DNA from: Spongilla lacustris
Lineage: Eukaryota > Porifera > Demospongiae > Spongillida > Spongillidae
Assembly: GCA_949361645.1 (NCBI GenBank)
Contig: OX442420.1
Span: 7,651,584-7,715,583 of the forward strand
Direction of reading: 5' to 3'
Length of the DNA: 64,000 nucleotides
The position numbers and the translations under genes are program-made. The notes below the pieces were generated by a model. It ran no database searches. It was not told the DNA's origin and saw nothing but the letters and a program-made list of their open reading frames with translations. This document shows, one piece after another, positions 11,640-23,000 of the stretch (positions within the stretch are counted from its first letter, which is position 1; every line of letters begins with the position of its first letter).

Positions 11640-14030
11640 TCCACTGGTATTATGGGTTTGCAGTGAGAGGGCTAGTGAGTGGGGGATGGCCTTGCACGTT
11701 TGCTCCTGGACCTTGGATACTACTTGTAGATAGGGCGCCGTATGTGCGGGCTGCTAAGTGAAGGTGAATGGTTCCATAGATAGTGGGGGCATATGTGGCT
11801 TGTGGCTCCAGTTCATGGCTCCGCGAAATTGTCGGGGGTGCCATTTCCACTTACAGTGTGACTCCATGGTGCATGCTTTATTGTGGGGGCCCCCCAATGA
11901 CCCTGCAGGGGTTTTAGCAGCTGGTGGATGCCTCGCTGGCAGTCTGATGACTCCATCTCTGTAATTGCTCCACTGGTAATAACTGGACTATTACATGTAA
12001 GTTCACTTGCGGTAATAGTTCTGTCCGCTTGCAGTGAGGGAGCTGACCCCTGCATGGGTTATTAACTCAACATACAGTGAAAGACACATAGTGTGCAGGA
12101 GTGCCGAGGGGGTGGGTCCCAGTGTGTGGGGTAGTTGCAGTGAAGGCTAATGGTTCCACTGGTAGTGTTTGGAGTAGGGTGGGTGTACGTACAGTACATG
12201 TAGTTCATGGCTTCCTCTAAAATTTGGGGAGTACTTGTAGTGCGATGGCTGGCATCTCCATTGGCACATAGCTATTGACCCAGCTTATGTGGGCAGTGTA
12301 GTTCTGGTAACCCCATCTGTGCGAGAGCTGGTGGCTATACTGTTAACAGTGTGTAGGTATTAAATGTAAGTTCACTTGTCTTGTGCGGCTGTTAAGTTCA
12401 CTTGCAGTTATGGGGAATGGTCGTTCTAATGTGTGAGAATGGCCATGGCCCCATGAACCTGCGGTAAATGTTCATTGGTATGGTGCACTTGTAGCGATAT
12501 GGCTGGTAATCTTGGCTGATGAAATATGCAGCGAAGGATAGGTACATGTAGTGGGAGATACTCCTGCTAAGTGAGGGCTAAATTGGTTCCATGGATAGCG
12601 GGGGGCTCCAGTTCATGGCTCTCCTAATATTGTGGGGGGTGCCAATTGCAATTGCACTGTTGTGAGTTTCCACCAGCATGATTATTCTGGGGGCCCCAAT
12701 TACCCTGGGGTGTTTGGCAGCTGGTTGCTACCTTGCTGACAGTCCGATAACCGCTGGTGCTAACCGGACGTGCAGTATGGGGCTATTAAGTTCACTTGCA
12801 TTAATGGTTTCAATGATACTGTCCGCTTGCAGTGAGGGAGCTGATCTCATTGGTCCCTGGGCCGTACGATGACTCAATGTGCAGTGAAGGGGGCAGGTAT
12901 ACGCACAGTACATGTAGTTCATGGCTTGTGGTGCGAGGGTTGGCATCTCCACTGGCCTCATACCTATTGACCCCAGCATGTGTGGGCACCCCTGCTGGCA
13001 ATGCAGGGTCTGGTAACCCCATCTGTAAGAGAGCTGGTGGCTCCACTACTTGCAGTGTGGTGGCATCAAATGTAAATTCACTTGCATTGTGCGGCTGTTG
13101 AGTTCACTTGCAGTGATCATGGGGGATGTTGGTTGTGATGTGTGACCATTGGCCCCTTGAACTTGCAGTGAATGGTCACCGGTATGGTGAACTTGTAGTG
13201 AGAAGGCTGAGAAGGCTGCTGAAACATGCAGTGAAGGATAGGTAGTGGGAGATAGGGCACCGTATGTGCGGGCTGCTAAGTGAGGGTGAATGGTTCCATA
13301 GATAGGCTCCCTGAAATTGCGGTAGGTGCCATTTCCACTTACAGTGTGACTCCATGCACCAGCATGCATTATTGTGGTGTCCCCCAATGACCCCAGGAAG
13401 TTTAGTAGCTGGTGGCTTCCCTGCTGGCAGTCTGATACCTCCATCTGGAATGTCTCCACTGGTGCTAACTGGAATGCAGTGTGGGTTTTTAAGTTCATTT
13501 GCATTACTGTCTGCCTGCAATGAGGCTGGTCCCAGTGTGTGGGGCACTTGTAGTGAGGGCTAATGGTCAGTGTTTGGAGAGCGGTGGGTGTATGTTCAGT
13601 GCATGTACATGTAGTTCATGGCTTCCCCTGAAATTCGGGGACTGTTTAATTGCTTGTAGTGTGACAGCTGGCATCTCCACTGGCATCATACCTATTGACC
13701 CCTGCATGTGTGCCCCATCTGTAAGAGAGCTGGTGGCTCCACTGCTTGCAGTGTGGATGTATTATTTGTAAGTTCGTGAGGCAGTAGTGATGGGGACTGG
13801 TGGTTTTGCTGTGTGGGGATGGCTCCATTGTCCCCTTGAACTTGCAGCGAACAATCATTAGTGGGGGTGTGGAGGGGGACTGGACCAATGGGGTTCTGCT
13901 TACATGTAGATGTAAGGCCATTTGCAGTGAGGGTTTGGTAGTGTTGGGAGGGGGCATGTGTGGTTTCCCTTGGTACATGTACATGTAGTTCATGGCTGCC
14001 CTGAAATTGCGAGGGCTGCATGCCAACTCC
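11640..14030. repeat. Three degenerate tandem modules of about 700-800 bp
   Basis: Landmarks recur in order: AATGGTTCCATAGATAG-like at about 11766, 12580 and 13289; GTTCATGGCTTC-like at about 12205, 12918 and 13615; CTATTGACCC at about 12270, 12965 and 13690. Spacing is roughly 700-800 bp. Noncoding; belongs to the composite element. Confidence 0.7.
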
Positions 14031-14999
14031 ATTTGCAGTGAGAGGGTTAGCAGTGTCTCCACTGGTATTGACCCCATTGGTTAGTTGGTGGCTCCTGTGA
14101 AGGGTCTGATATGGGCGGGTGGTTCCATAGGTAGTGCGGGTTGGTGGCTTTGCATGGCATCTGTTGGTTATTCGGGGCTGCTGTCTGGACTTGCAATGTA
14201 GTAGTGAGGGCCCATATGTTGGGGGGCGGGGCCGGTGGCTCCTTTAGTGATTTAGCGGCTGCTTACTCCCTACAACCACCATCGTCAGTGGTATGACCGC
14301 CGTCTCTACCGTTCTCGATCTCCCCATCCTCGTCGAATGTATCTTGAATATCGATCATCGTATCCGTACTGCTCGAACTCATCCGCCGATTGAAACTCTT
14401 ACGAGCTTGTCTTCAGTGGACGTCGCCATGCATATCGTTTATCTACACAGAAGATAACGAATATCAACTGTGACAGGGACGATAGATTTATCATTAAATA
14501 CTTACCCAGCTAGTAAGCGCAGTATTAGGTGTGGCTATAAGATATCCAAGTCTCAGCCCACAGGAAGTAGTTGCATATTCATGTAATTTGGTATGGAAGC
14601 GGTTCACGCACGTACAATGGCGCGATACGAGCGGGAAACTTGTACCAACTTTGCGCTGCTGTATCTCCGTAACGGATGACATAAAAATTAACGAACAGAA
14701 CAAATCGATAGTTAATAGGACCTCTCTACCTACAAACCGAATTTGAAGCGATTTGATTACTCCTACCTAAAGTTATGGTGGGTTTGAACCCGGTGGGGTA
14801 TCGGACGTTGCAATACTGGCACGGAGCAAGTGCAAGACTCCAAAATGTATTTTACCGTAGGGAAATGGTGTAGTATGAAGTGTTGAAAATCGATAGTTGA
14901 TAGCGTTAACCGTTCGGAAGATATAGCGATTCAAAGGAGAAGCATTTTTATAACATTTTATATATATATGCGAAACGACATTTTCTCGTGAACTGTCCC

Positions 15000-16591
15000 A
15001 TATAATTATATATATATGTATAAGATGTGAAGACAATGGTGGTGTAAAAAGGAAGTGAACAAGGGATTCGTATAGAATGGCATTACATTTATGTTACTAC
15101 ATATAGGGAATATTGTATTACATATAATTTTTTGGTGCCCAAAGTAAATGTATGAGATACTAGGGCTAGAAACTTGTTTGTTTATTAAAAAAAAAATGGT
15201 TGTAACAGGTTATTGAATTAAAAAAAAAAACTGGTAGGTTAAGGTGATTGTTGTTTGATTTAAAACAACTGGTTGTTTCTGGTAAAAAATAATAATTTTT
15301 GCACATCTTTGCTATTGGGTTGGAACAGACTATATTGACCATAATGGTGACTCCGCACGCACTGTGTAAGAACTGAGACACACAATTACCATTAGGAGCT
15401 GCATTGGATTCGGTCACACGCGTCTAGTATTTACTGACACCACTTGAAACTCCTGTGTAAAATATCAACTGAGGTTTTTAAAAATAATAATCAACAACCA
15501 GTTGAAGTGGTTATTCAGCCAAAATAGAACCGGTTGAAGTGGTTGTTTGGTTATCGCGAAATCTTGGTTAACCGGAGCTCTGGCACAACTAGTTTCAAAC
15601 CTTGTATAAATCGTGTTTAAAACTGGAGGCTTTTGGAGTAGGAGTGCAAAAATAATGTGCTTCGATGGGCTCATGCAATATGGGCTTAAACGGTTAAGTA
15701 CATCTGTCACATCAAAAACAATCTTATTGTAGCCTCTTCACTTATTCTTCATGCACTTTGTGTTTGAACTTCAAATTAATTTGCCCAAAAATAAAACAAG
15801 CTAGGCGCTAACAATACATGTATGTGATGTGTAGACAATAGTTTTTGTACTCTAGAAACATCACTATTCATGGCCAACCTTAGGGCATCATTCCCAGGCA
15901 TCTCAATACTAGTACCACTGAAGATGCATTTCATACCACCCCATGGGCAAGGCGTACCTGTGCAGGGTTTGGCCTTCTCGGAGAGCAAGGGGCTGGATCC
16001 AACCACGCCAGGTTTTAATATCTTGCAGAGGTCCTACCATGTCTTGTATCATGATGCTCAATGCAGCACAAAATGTGAAAGCGAAGCCACCTCACGAGTA
16101 AAATCTTTAATTGCACAAAACCACAAATGTATGTGTATATGCCTTACACACACTCAACTTTAGACGTATCTACCACTGCCAAGAAAAAAAATATGGCAAT
16201 AGACACTGTAAGTACCTGCTGCCTCGACTCCTTTGGTTTTCCACTTTTAGTTTGGCCATAGAATTTGTCCTTCAGGGAGAATAAGCGCTTCAAAGTGGAG
16301 ATGTCCGTCAAAAGTTGGTCGCTTTTCGTGAGCCATACCAATAAGTGGAGACATCACTGCGCCATGTGATTTGGGCAATAAATAGAACAATAGTGGTAGA
16401 GTCCTTGTATGGCTTGTAAATGGCAACAGGACGTGTCGTGTTAAAAAGCAGTCTCATGTACATGTATCCATTGTATGCAAAATGAAATCTGTTAGCGTAC
16501 ATGTATATCATGAAGCATTTTATGTACATTTGAAAATTTGTTATGCAACATGCTTAGAGCATGGTGTTCACTCCTTTTATTTCATTTACAG
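15000..16591. other. Remaining intron of gene A; A/T-rich, with weak minus-strand coding candidates
   Basis: Holds an (AT)n stretch at 14970-15020, and an A/T-rich segment (15180-15560) with CAACCAGTTGAAGTGG-type repeats that may be another MITE. Two minus-strand open stretches (16341-16216 and about 16020-15776) could be exons of a nested gene. The first ends in a good donor (AGGCAGCAG|GTACTTAC); the second contains an ankyrin-like phrase. Neither is convincing alone. Confidence 0.3.
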
Positions 16592-18445
16592 GTAGATGTG
16601 TACAAAATTGATTTTGAAAATGAAAGATCAGATCGTGAGCGTATGGCTGATGAGATTGAAAAAAAAAAGTCGGCAACTGGCAATGGAAAAAGTAATGCTG
16701 TACTTGCAGTATCCTACAAGAATGAGGATAAGCAAAAACAGTTGGACTCCTTAAAGAAACGCTATGATGTGGCAGTACGGAAGACATGTGATCTTGAAAA
16801 AGAAGTATCTGATTTGAAAGAACAAATTCAGACATTTATTAGCAAAGAAGAAGCTTCAAAGCGATCTCTTGAAGAAGCCATAGCTGCAAGCTCCAAGCTG
16901 AATGAAGACATTATGGTTCTCACCCAGCAGGTGAAGCAGTACAAGAAGCAAGCTGACAACTTGAGATCACAAGTGGAGAAATATGAACAGATGAATAAAA
17001 GCCGTGTTGAGCAGGTACTTCTGCACATTTGTGGCCAGATATTTATTACGGTGTGGGTCCTAACATGCATGTATTGTACTGCAGGTGAGGTACAAATGAA
17101 CCTGTGTATGTATTGTGGAATGCCACACCCTCACAATACATTTACACATGTATGGCTGACATATTTTCTAAACGAGCATACATGTGTGTAACTCCAAACT
17201 GCCCTTTTACGTACATTTTTCAACACATAGTAGTATCACTTCTTGGATTGCACTGGCATGCTTCACTACAGACAAGGTCCAATCGCTTATGTGGTTTGGG
17301 ACAGCCAGTAAAAAACACCCATCATATGTTACTTTGCTACTTTGAGGTAGTCATGATCTTCATTGAAATGTTGGTTAATTTTACAAGTACCTGTTACATC
17401 ATCAACATGGCTGGATATCGCTAAACGCATGATCCAATCTTTATGCTTGTTTGCCCTTCACTCTGCAATTCTGCCCTTTGTTTTTGGCAGGGTTAGCAAT
17501 AAACTCCAGTGCACTTGTAATTGTGGTTTCATGAATATACATGTACATGTATTTTATGTACATGTAAAACAATTCTTTTTTTTCTTTTAGCAGGCTGAAC
17601 CTGCACATTTTGCCCCACAATCACAAGCTGGAGAACCAGATGCCAACTACCACCACCAAATGAAGCAAAGTGCACAACAAGCCTACCAGATGCATCAGAT
17701 CAGACAGCCACACCATGAGGATGCATATGCACACCTAAGAGCAAGTCCATCTGATAACGCCTACCCACAAGGCTATGCTAATCAGCCTCCACAAGGACTT
17801 GCCCCCACACCTGGACAAGGTCTGGTACCCTTGCGGTCTCCTCCCCCACCACACCACCCCAAGCAGGAAGCACTACATGGTGAGGATGATGATCTTCCAC
17901 CTCCAATATTAACCCCTTTTCAACAAGTGCCCAACAGCCAGATTCGATCACCTGTAAGGGTACGGGCTGCATCTGAACAGCCTCTCAGTGCCCCATACCA
18001 GCATTATCACCAGCCCCAGTCCCAGCCACCAGTGAGATATCCACACACCACTATGGCCCCTGGTCCACAGAGGTACGACGATCCTCATTACCAGCAGGAG
18101 TGGCAGCACGCTGCAGATGCACAGGGATATGCCCAACCTCGGGTTGGATTGGGTGCACCTCAGCCTCATTGGCCAGTTCAAAATAGTCCTCATGTGATGC
18201 CAGGTGGTAACGATCCACACCTACATGTAGTTCAGGACGTGGAACTAGCCAAAGGGATAGGTATAAGTGATATTTCCAGTGCCATGGTCAAGCTTCAGGC
18301 TGGTGAGGACACAAATGGTTCATCATCAGGGGAGGCCCCTCCTGACCCAAACCTTGTGTGCCCTGTCTGCCGAAATGCCTTCAGGAAGGGAGAGATTCAA
18401 AAATATAAGCGTCATGTTGAGACATGTGGCAAGCAATATTCATAG
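16592..18445 (+). CDS. IKBKG/OPTN-like: Gene A, 3' exons: UBAN ubiquitin-binding segment, proline-rich linker and C-terminal zinc finger
   Basis: Exon 16592-17014 (141 aa, phase 0) begins directly with VDVYKIDFENERSDRERM, matching the UBAN core known in NEMO, optineurin and ABINs (Y-x2-DF-x2-ER-x2-R); the conserved D, F, E and R are present. It continues as coiled coil. The last exon, 17591-18445 (284 aa), is rich in H, P and Q, like the linker before the NEMO zinc finger. It ends with a finger C-x2-C-x14-H-x3-C at 18359-18427 (CPVC...H...C), two residues longer in the loop than the human optineurin finger as I recall it. The stop TAG is at 18443-18445. Family knowledge: UBAN binds linear or K63 ubiquitin chains and the finger adds ubiquitin affinity, in the cytoplasm. 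Inferred: adaptor in NF-kB-like or autophagy signalling. The acceptor is a NAGNAG (TAG at 17588-17590, CAG at 17591-17593), so the first Gln may be optional. Confidence 0.82.
17015..17590 (+). other. Last intron of gene A
   Basis: Bounded by donor GAGCAG|GTACTT and a pyrimidine-rich tract ending TTTTAG. No other gene seen inside; short ORFs are not supported by composition. Confidence 0.7.
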
Positions 18446-20006
18446 TTGTATGAACTGTTTGATTTTGTTAGTGTGGTGTGAATTTTACAGTGGAAATTGG
18501 AAGTGACCATGCATGCCAACCCCCCCCCCCCCCCCCCCCCCCTCAAATTATGTATAAAGTTATCTAACCCACTGGATTAGAATGGCTATGCAATGACGTC
18601 ACGCTTATCTTTTATCATGTGTATTGTTTACTTTTGGTGTGCGAATTTCTGGGGACGAGATAATCAATCGGAAGGAAAGAAGGCGGGACTTCTCCCAAGT
18701 GATATAGCGTATATATAGTAACATACACGGTGACGTAGTACGTAAATTGCATATCCTCCAATATATATAAAAACACATCAAAATTTGATGTGTATATACC
18801 TACATTGTATATGTACATATTTGTAGAGGAAAGAAACCTACGGTATTTTTTCTTTCCATGCAAATGTCATTGAGCAAAGTTTGTTGGAAATAGATTGAAC
18901 ATTTCTATATCGGCAGGGTTGCCGAAGGCCAGCCCAGCCGGCCTGTCAGGTCGACCTTTCAGGCCATACCCCCGGCCTGAAAGGTCGGGACACACCCCTC
19001 TGATAGATTCATATAACAAACACCGCGGAGGACATTGCTTATGACATTAATATTGCGGCCTTACAAGCTCATCTAGATCTGCATTATTATAATAACAGAG
19101 GTCTGTGTTTGTAGGAGTCACAAGAGAAGTACCGCTTTGGGTGCCAAGGGCATATTTATATGTATGAGTTCCACTAACATGAATATATGTTCTTGTAGAT
19201 GAGTCAGTGCAAAGAGTTAATTAAGAGGACGAGAACTTATGCATGTCCATACAGTACAGCTCTTAATCGGTTAAATTTCTTGCTTCACTACATAAACTAT
19301 TACCGGTGCATCCCTCAGGTCATATGCTAGGTTTGCACATTTTTTTATGTTGGAGAAACTAACGTAAGCAGAAACAGACTGTGGATTAAATAATATGAGT
19401 GACATGCAATTGATGAAAACATACTCTATATACATAATAATGTACATAATTATATGTATATCGGCACCTATTTAAAGGGTTGCCGAAAGTCAGGCCAGGC
19501 TCCGGCCTGAAGCATGAAAGGTCGAACCGGCAGGCCGGATAATAAATTCAAAATACAATTATTAAGCCGAGGCAGAATGCCAAGGCAATTTTGGCCAGGT
19601 GCATCCCACTAACCAGATCTTGGGACTTTCAATCAGTCGTAGTGCTTTTTAACCTGCATGATTTCAAGTTACAATTTTCATTCGGATCGTCGGCACTGAT
19701 CCGAATTGTAGCTACAATAATTTAATATTAATTATAAGTTTATTCATTCGTTAATTATAACAGCCATCGCTATATATGTCTGCATCTTCTCTCTAGGTGC
19801 GTCAGATGTGTATAAATTTAGTATAACATTTTTAACGATGTTATTTGTCGCGGAGGGTTCGTTGAAGTGAATCTAAGAGGGCAATTGCATGCACTTTTGC
19901 AAAAAGGAAATGCATGCTTTGTAGCACGTGCATGTGCTCTTAGAATGAAATGCATGAGTGTACAATGATCCATGAATCCTTCTAAGAAAAATGCCGGGGG
20001 TGTGAC
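18446..20006. other. Spacer between gene A and LRRK-a
   Basis: Contains gene A 3' flank, a C homopolymer of about 21 bases at 18522-18542, and two direct copies of a block with GGGTTGCCGAA followed by G/C-rich CAGGCC motifs (about 18906-18995 and 19455-19545, some 550 bp apart) that look like repeat remnants. The LRRK-a promoter must lie near 19750-20006, but no clear TATA box or initiator can be assigned. Confidence 0.5.
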
Positions 20007-23000
20007 ATGACTCGAGTGGAGGAAGACGTGACCAAGGAATGGTGCCGTGAAGGACGCGCATTCCATATTCTCTGTCAAGAAGGAAGGGTGGACAAAGTTA
20101 ATGATTATCTGGAACACTTGGATCAATCTTCACTGCTCACCGCGCTTGAAAGCCGCGAGAGCTTCTTTGGATACTCTCCGTTACATGTCGCAGTTATTAA
20201 CGGGCACTTCGCTGTCCTTCAGCTTTTGTTAGACAAGGGTGCTAACCCTAACTGCCAATCTAACGACGGGTCTACGCCTCTGCACTTGGCAGCCCTCACG
20301 TGTCGAATGGGGTGCGTCAAAAACCTCGTTCGATCTCGCAAAGCGGACGTCTTCTTGAAGGATATCAGCGGCCGCACCGCAAGAGAAGTTGCTGGTCTGG
20401 AGACGATACGAACTTACATAACAAGCGAAGGTGCGGACCACGATATCATATACTCACAAGTATACGTGAGTGCTGTGTGTGGGTGTGCGTTGAGCCACTT
20501 TTAAATTTTACGCTTAGGTTTACTTTAATTTGTTTCTGATTTGGTATAAAGGAATACTCTACATGTATTGATCACGTACTGCATGGGGTACTGATATATC
20601 TTGTGAGAATATTAGAGCTTGGTGTTGTAGTTTAAAAAAGGAGTGGGAGAATAATTAACGTTGTCAGTGCATGTATAACTTTTAGTACAGGTTTCGGCCA
20701 CAACTGACCTAGCTGTCAGGTAAAATATTATCATCTGATATACTTTGTAATAACTTGAATTAATTAGAGATACACAAAAGCCAATGATTCAGAACTGTGC
20801 ATTGTAACATTGCATACTATGAATTCCAATCACATTATACTGTATAGTCTTTAAATGTTCTGTTTCGCTATGTAAATTAATAATCCCTCAGCAATTGGCC
20901 CAACTAACCCCATCAAACTAAAGCAATATAATTCATTCTCAACATACAAATAGTCACATGCCTATACTAATGAATGCCAAAGACAACAGCTTTAACAAAA
21001 CCACCTTGAAATAGTTGCTGGTTATCAGTCAAGCAACAAAATTTAATACCAGGTGCATACATGCATGTAATGGTTGTATATGTATAGTACTTGAGCACAG
21101 CAGCCTGGGCCACAAATGACCAACAAGTAAAATTGTACATACAACATGTACTTTAACTCAGTAAGGCTCCGTTTATTTGCCAGTAATTCAGTTGCTCACT
21201 GCAAATAAATTGGCTGCTATGTCAAACCAAAATGTGGTTTCACTTCAGTGTTCACTACACAGTATAAATCAAATATGGTTTACTATTGAAACCACACTTT
21301 TTTGGTTTTATCTTTAAATCTTACTCATGGTTTGATGAGGAAGCCAGAAATATTGGTTTAGTTGTAAACCTCTCCTACATGTACTTATCAAGTGAACCAT
21401 TTCTTGTAATACATCTACATAACTATCATCTACTAGTTGATTAATGTGCTAAACTGATGAGGGGTTAAAAGTGTAGCATTTGGGGGTAAGATGCAAGCAA
21501 TGCAATAAGTAACTTGTCTAACAACAATGCAGTGATCACTGTATTGTTGTTAGACAAGTTACTTATTGCATGAAAAAGCAAATTCGTTGAATGCGGCATA
21601 TATACATGTATGCATGCATTCTCACACAACTGTATAATAATCTGTTTGATGCATATCAGCACTTGTTGTTTTTATTACAAAGAATTGCTTTGAACATCAT
21701 CATGCAAGTCAGAGCAATATACATAACCGGCCATGTGCATGTAGATGCTGAATCCATAAACCTAGTTGGGGCACTGCGGGTGTAAGCACATCTTGTGTTG
21801 TAGCAACCCAATTATGAACCGGCTAAAGGCAGATGGAGCTGGCATACATGTATATGTGGGTTACACATTCCTGTTCTTATGTAGTGAAGAAATGTGAGAA
21901 AAAACATAATTACTAATTGTAGCTGTAGTAACCAATTATGTCATATATACTTATAAGGTTGCAAGTGTAGCAAATATCTTCATGCATGCATGGATCATGA
22001 AGTTTCACACTTTTTATTTACATTCTCATGATAAAATCCATAGGTGTCCAAAGTGTTAAAAAAATTCTACTGAGGCAATTCGATATAATTTGTATCACAC
22101 ATAACAAATTCTTGCACTACACCAAGCCATTCAAGTGTGAGAAGCACTTTTATATGCTTATATGTTCACCAGCCTTCAAACCTACTGTGCAGACTGTGTG
22201 GGTGGTGCTGCATGTGTGTGCACATATATGTGTTGTGTTTCTACGGAAATAAAAAAAATAGTATTCTGCACTTTAACACGGGTTGGTTTGAAGTACAAAC
22301 CAATTTGTATTCAAACCAAAATGTTCAGTTTAACGATTAAACCAAAATTTGGATTCATAATTTTGGTTTGCTCTACAAACCAAACCAATAGTTTAAAGCT
22401 CTTTGGTTTGATGTAGCAACCAATTTATTTACAGTGTGCTATCCGGTTCACCTTGCAGGAGGGGTGAGATAGGGGGAGGGAACTGAGCACTGCAGAAAAC
22501 ACACAATCTCTGTGATTGTGTTAGCCTTAATCTGTAAATAATTTTAAAAAATCATTCTGACAAAAAAGACAAGACAGTAGTAGATGCAGGTCACCACACC
22601 TGTACAAAGTTTCTATTGTAAACTATAGAGGACCCGTCAAGTTTTTAATCATTTTCCTTTTATTTACAGAAATCATTAGCGCAGCTGAAAAAAATATGGA
22701 GGTTAAAGATCTACTGGAAAATGATACTTCTCAGTTGGAGCCCAATTGTCTTAATTGTGCACTGATATCTGCTGTTAAAAATGGTCACCATACCAACGCC
22801 TGTCTGCTCATCTCCAAAGGGGCATCAGACTTCAATGGAGCATTTCAACTTGTGCTGAATGAGACTAAAAGTGCTGAAATGTATGCATACCTGCTTTTGT
22901 TGGAAGCTGCTGTGACCAATAATAATGAAACTGTAACAAAACTGTACAGTACCTGCAAGGATGGCACAGAGAAATCCACTTTATTTTTGTCATCAGAATT

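Larger units (their letters stand above)
6870..14999. mobile_element. Composite palindromic repeat element, right terminus GAACTGTCCC
   Basis: Left arm 6930-7725 is inverted at 7960-8409 plus 11430-11760 (interrupted by the hAT insertion), folding around a hairpin near 7800-7880 (GAATTCATGACCACAC and GTGGTCATGAATTC). About three degenerate tandem modules of 700-800 bp follow to about 14030. The last kilobase (about 13985-14999) matches the right arm of the giant element (61905-62945) in the same orientation, ending in the same GAACTGTCCC terminus. Blocks at 6871-7960 also match 52880-53960. No intact gene is present; the many short ORFs here are repeat shadows. Whether the truncated foldback at 5967 marks its other end is uncertain. 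Confidence 0.65.

Noticed and set aside
11650..14077. Many 60-150 aa ORFs on both strands of the composite element
   Set aside because: Repeated peptides from degenerate 700-800 bp modules, no family match, frames not conserved between modules.
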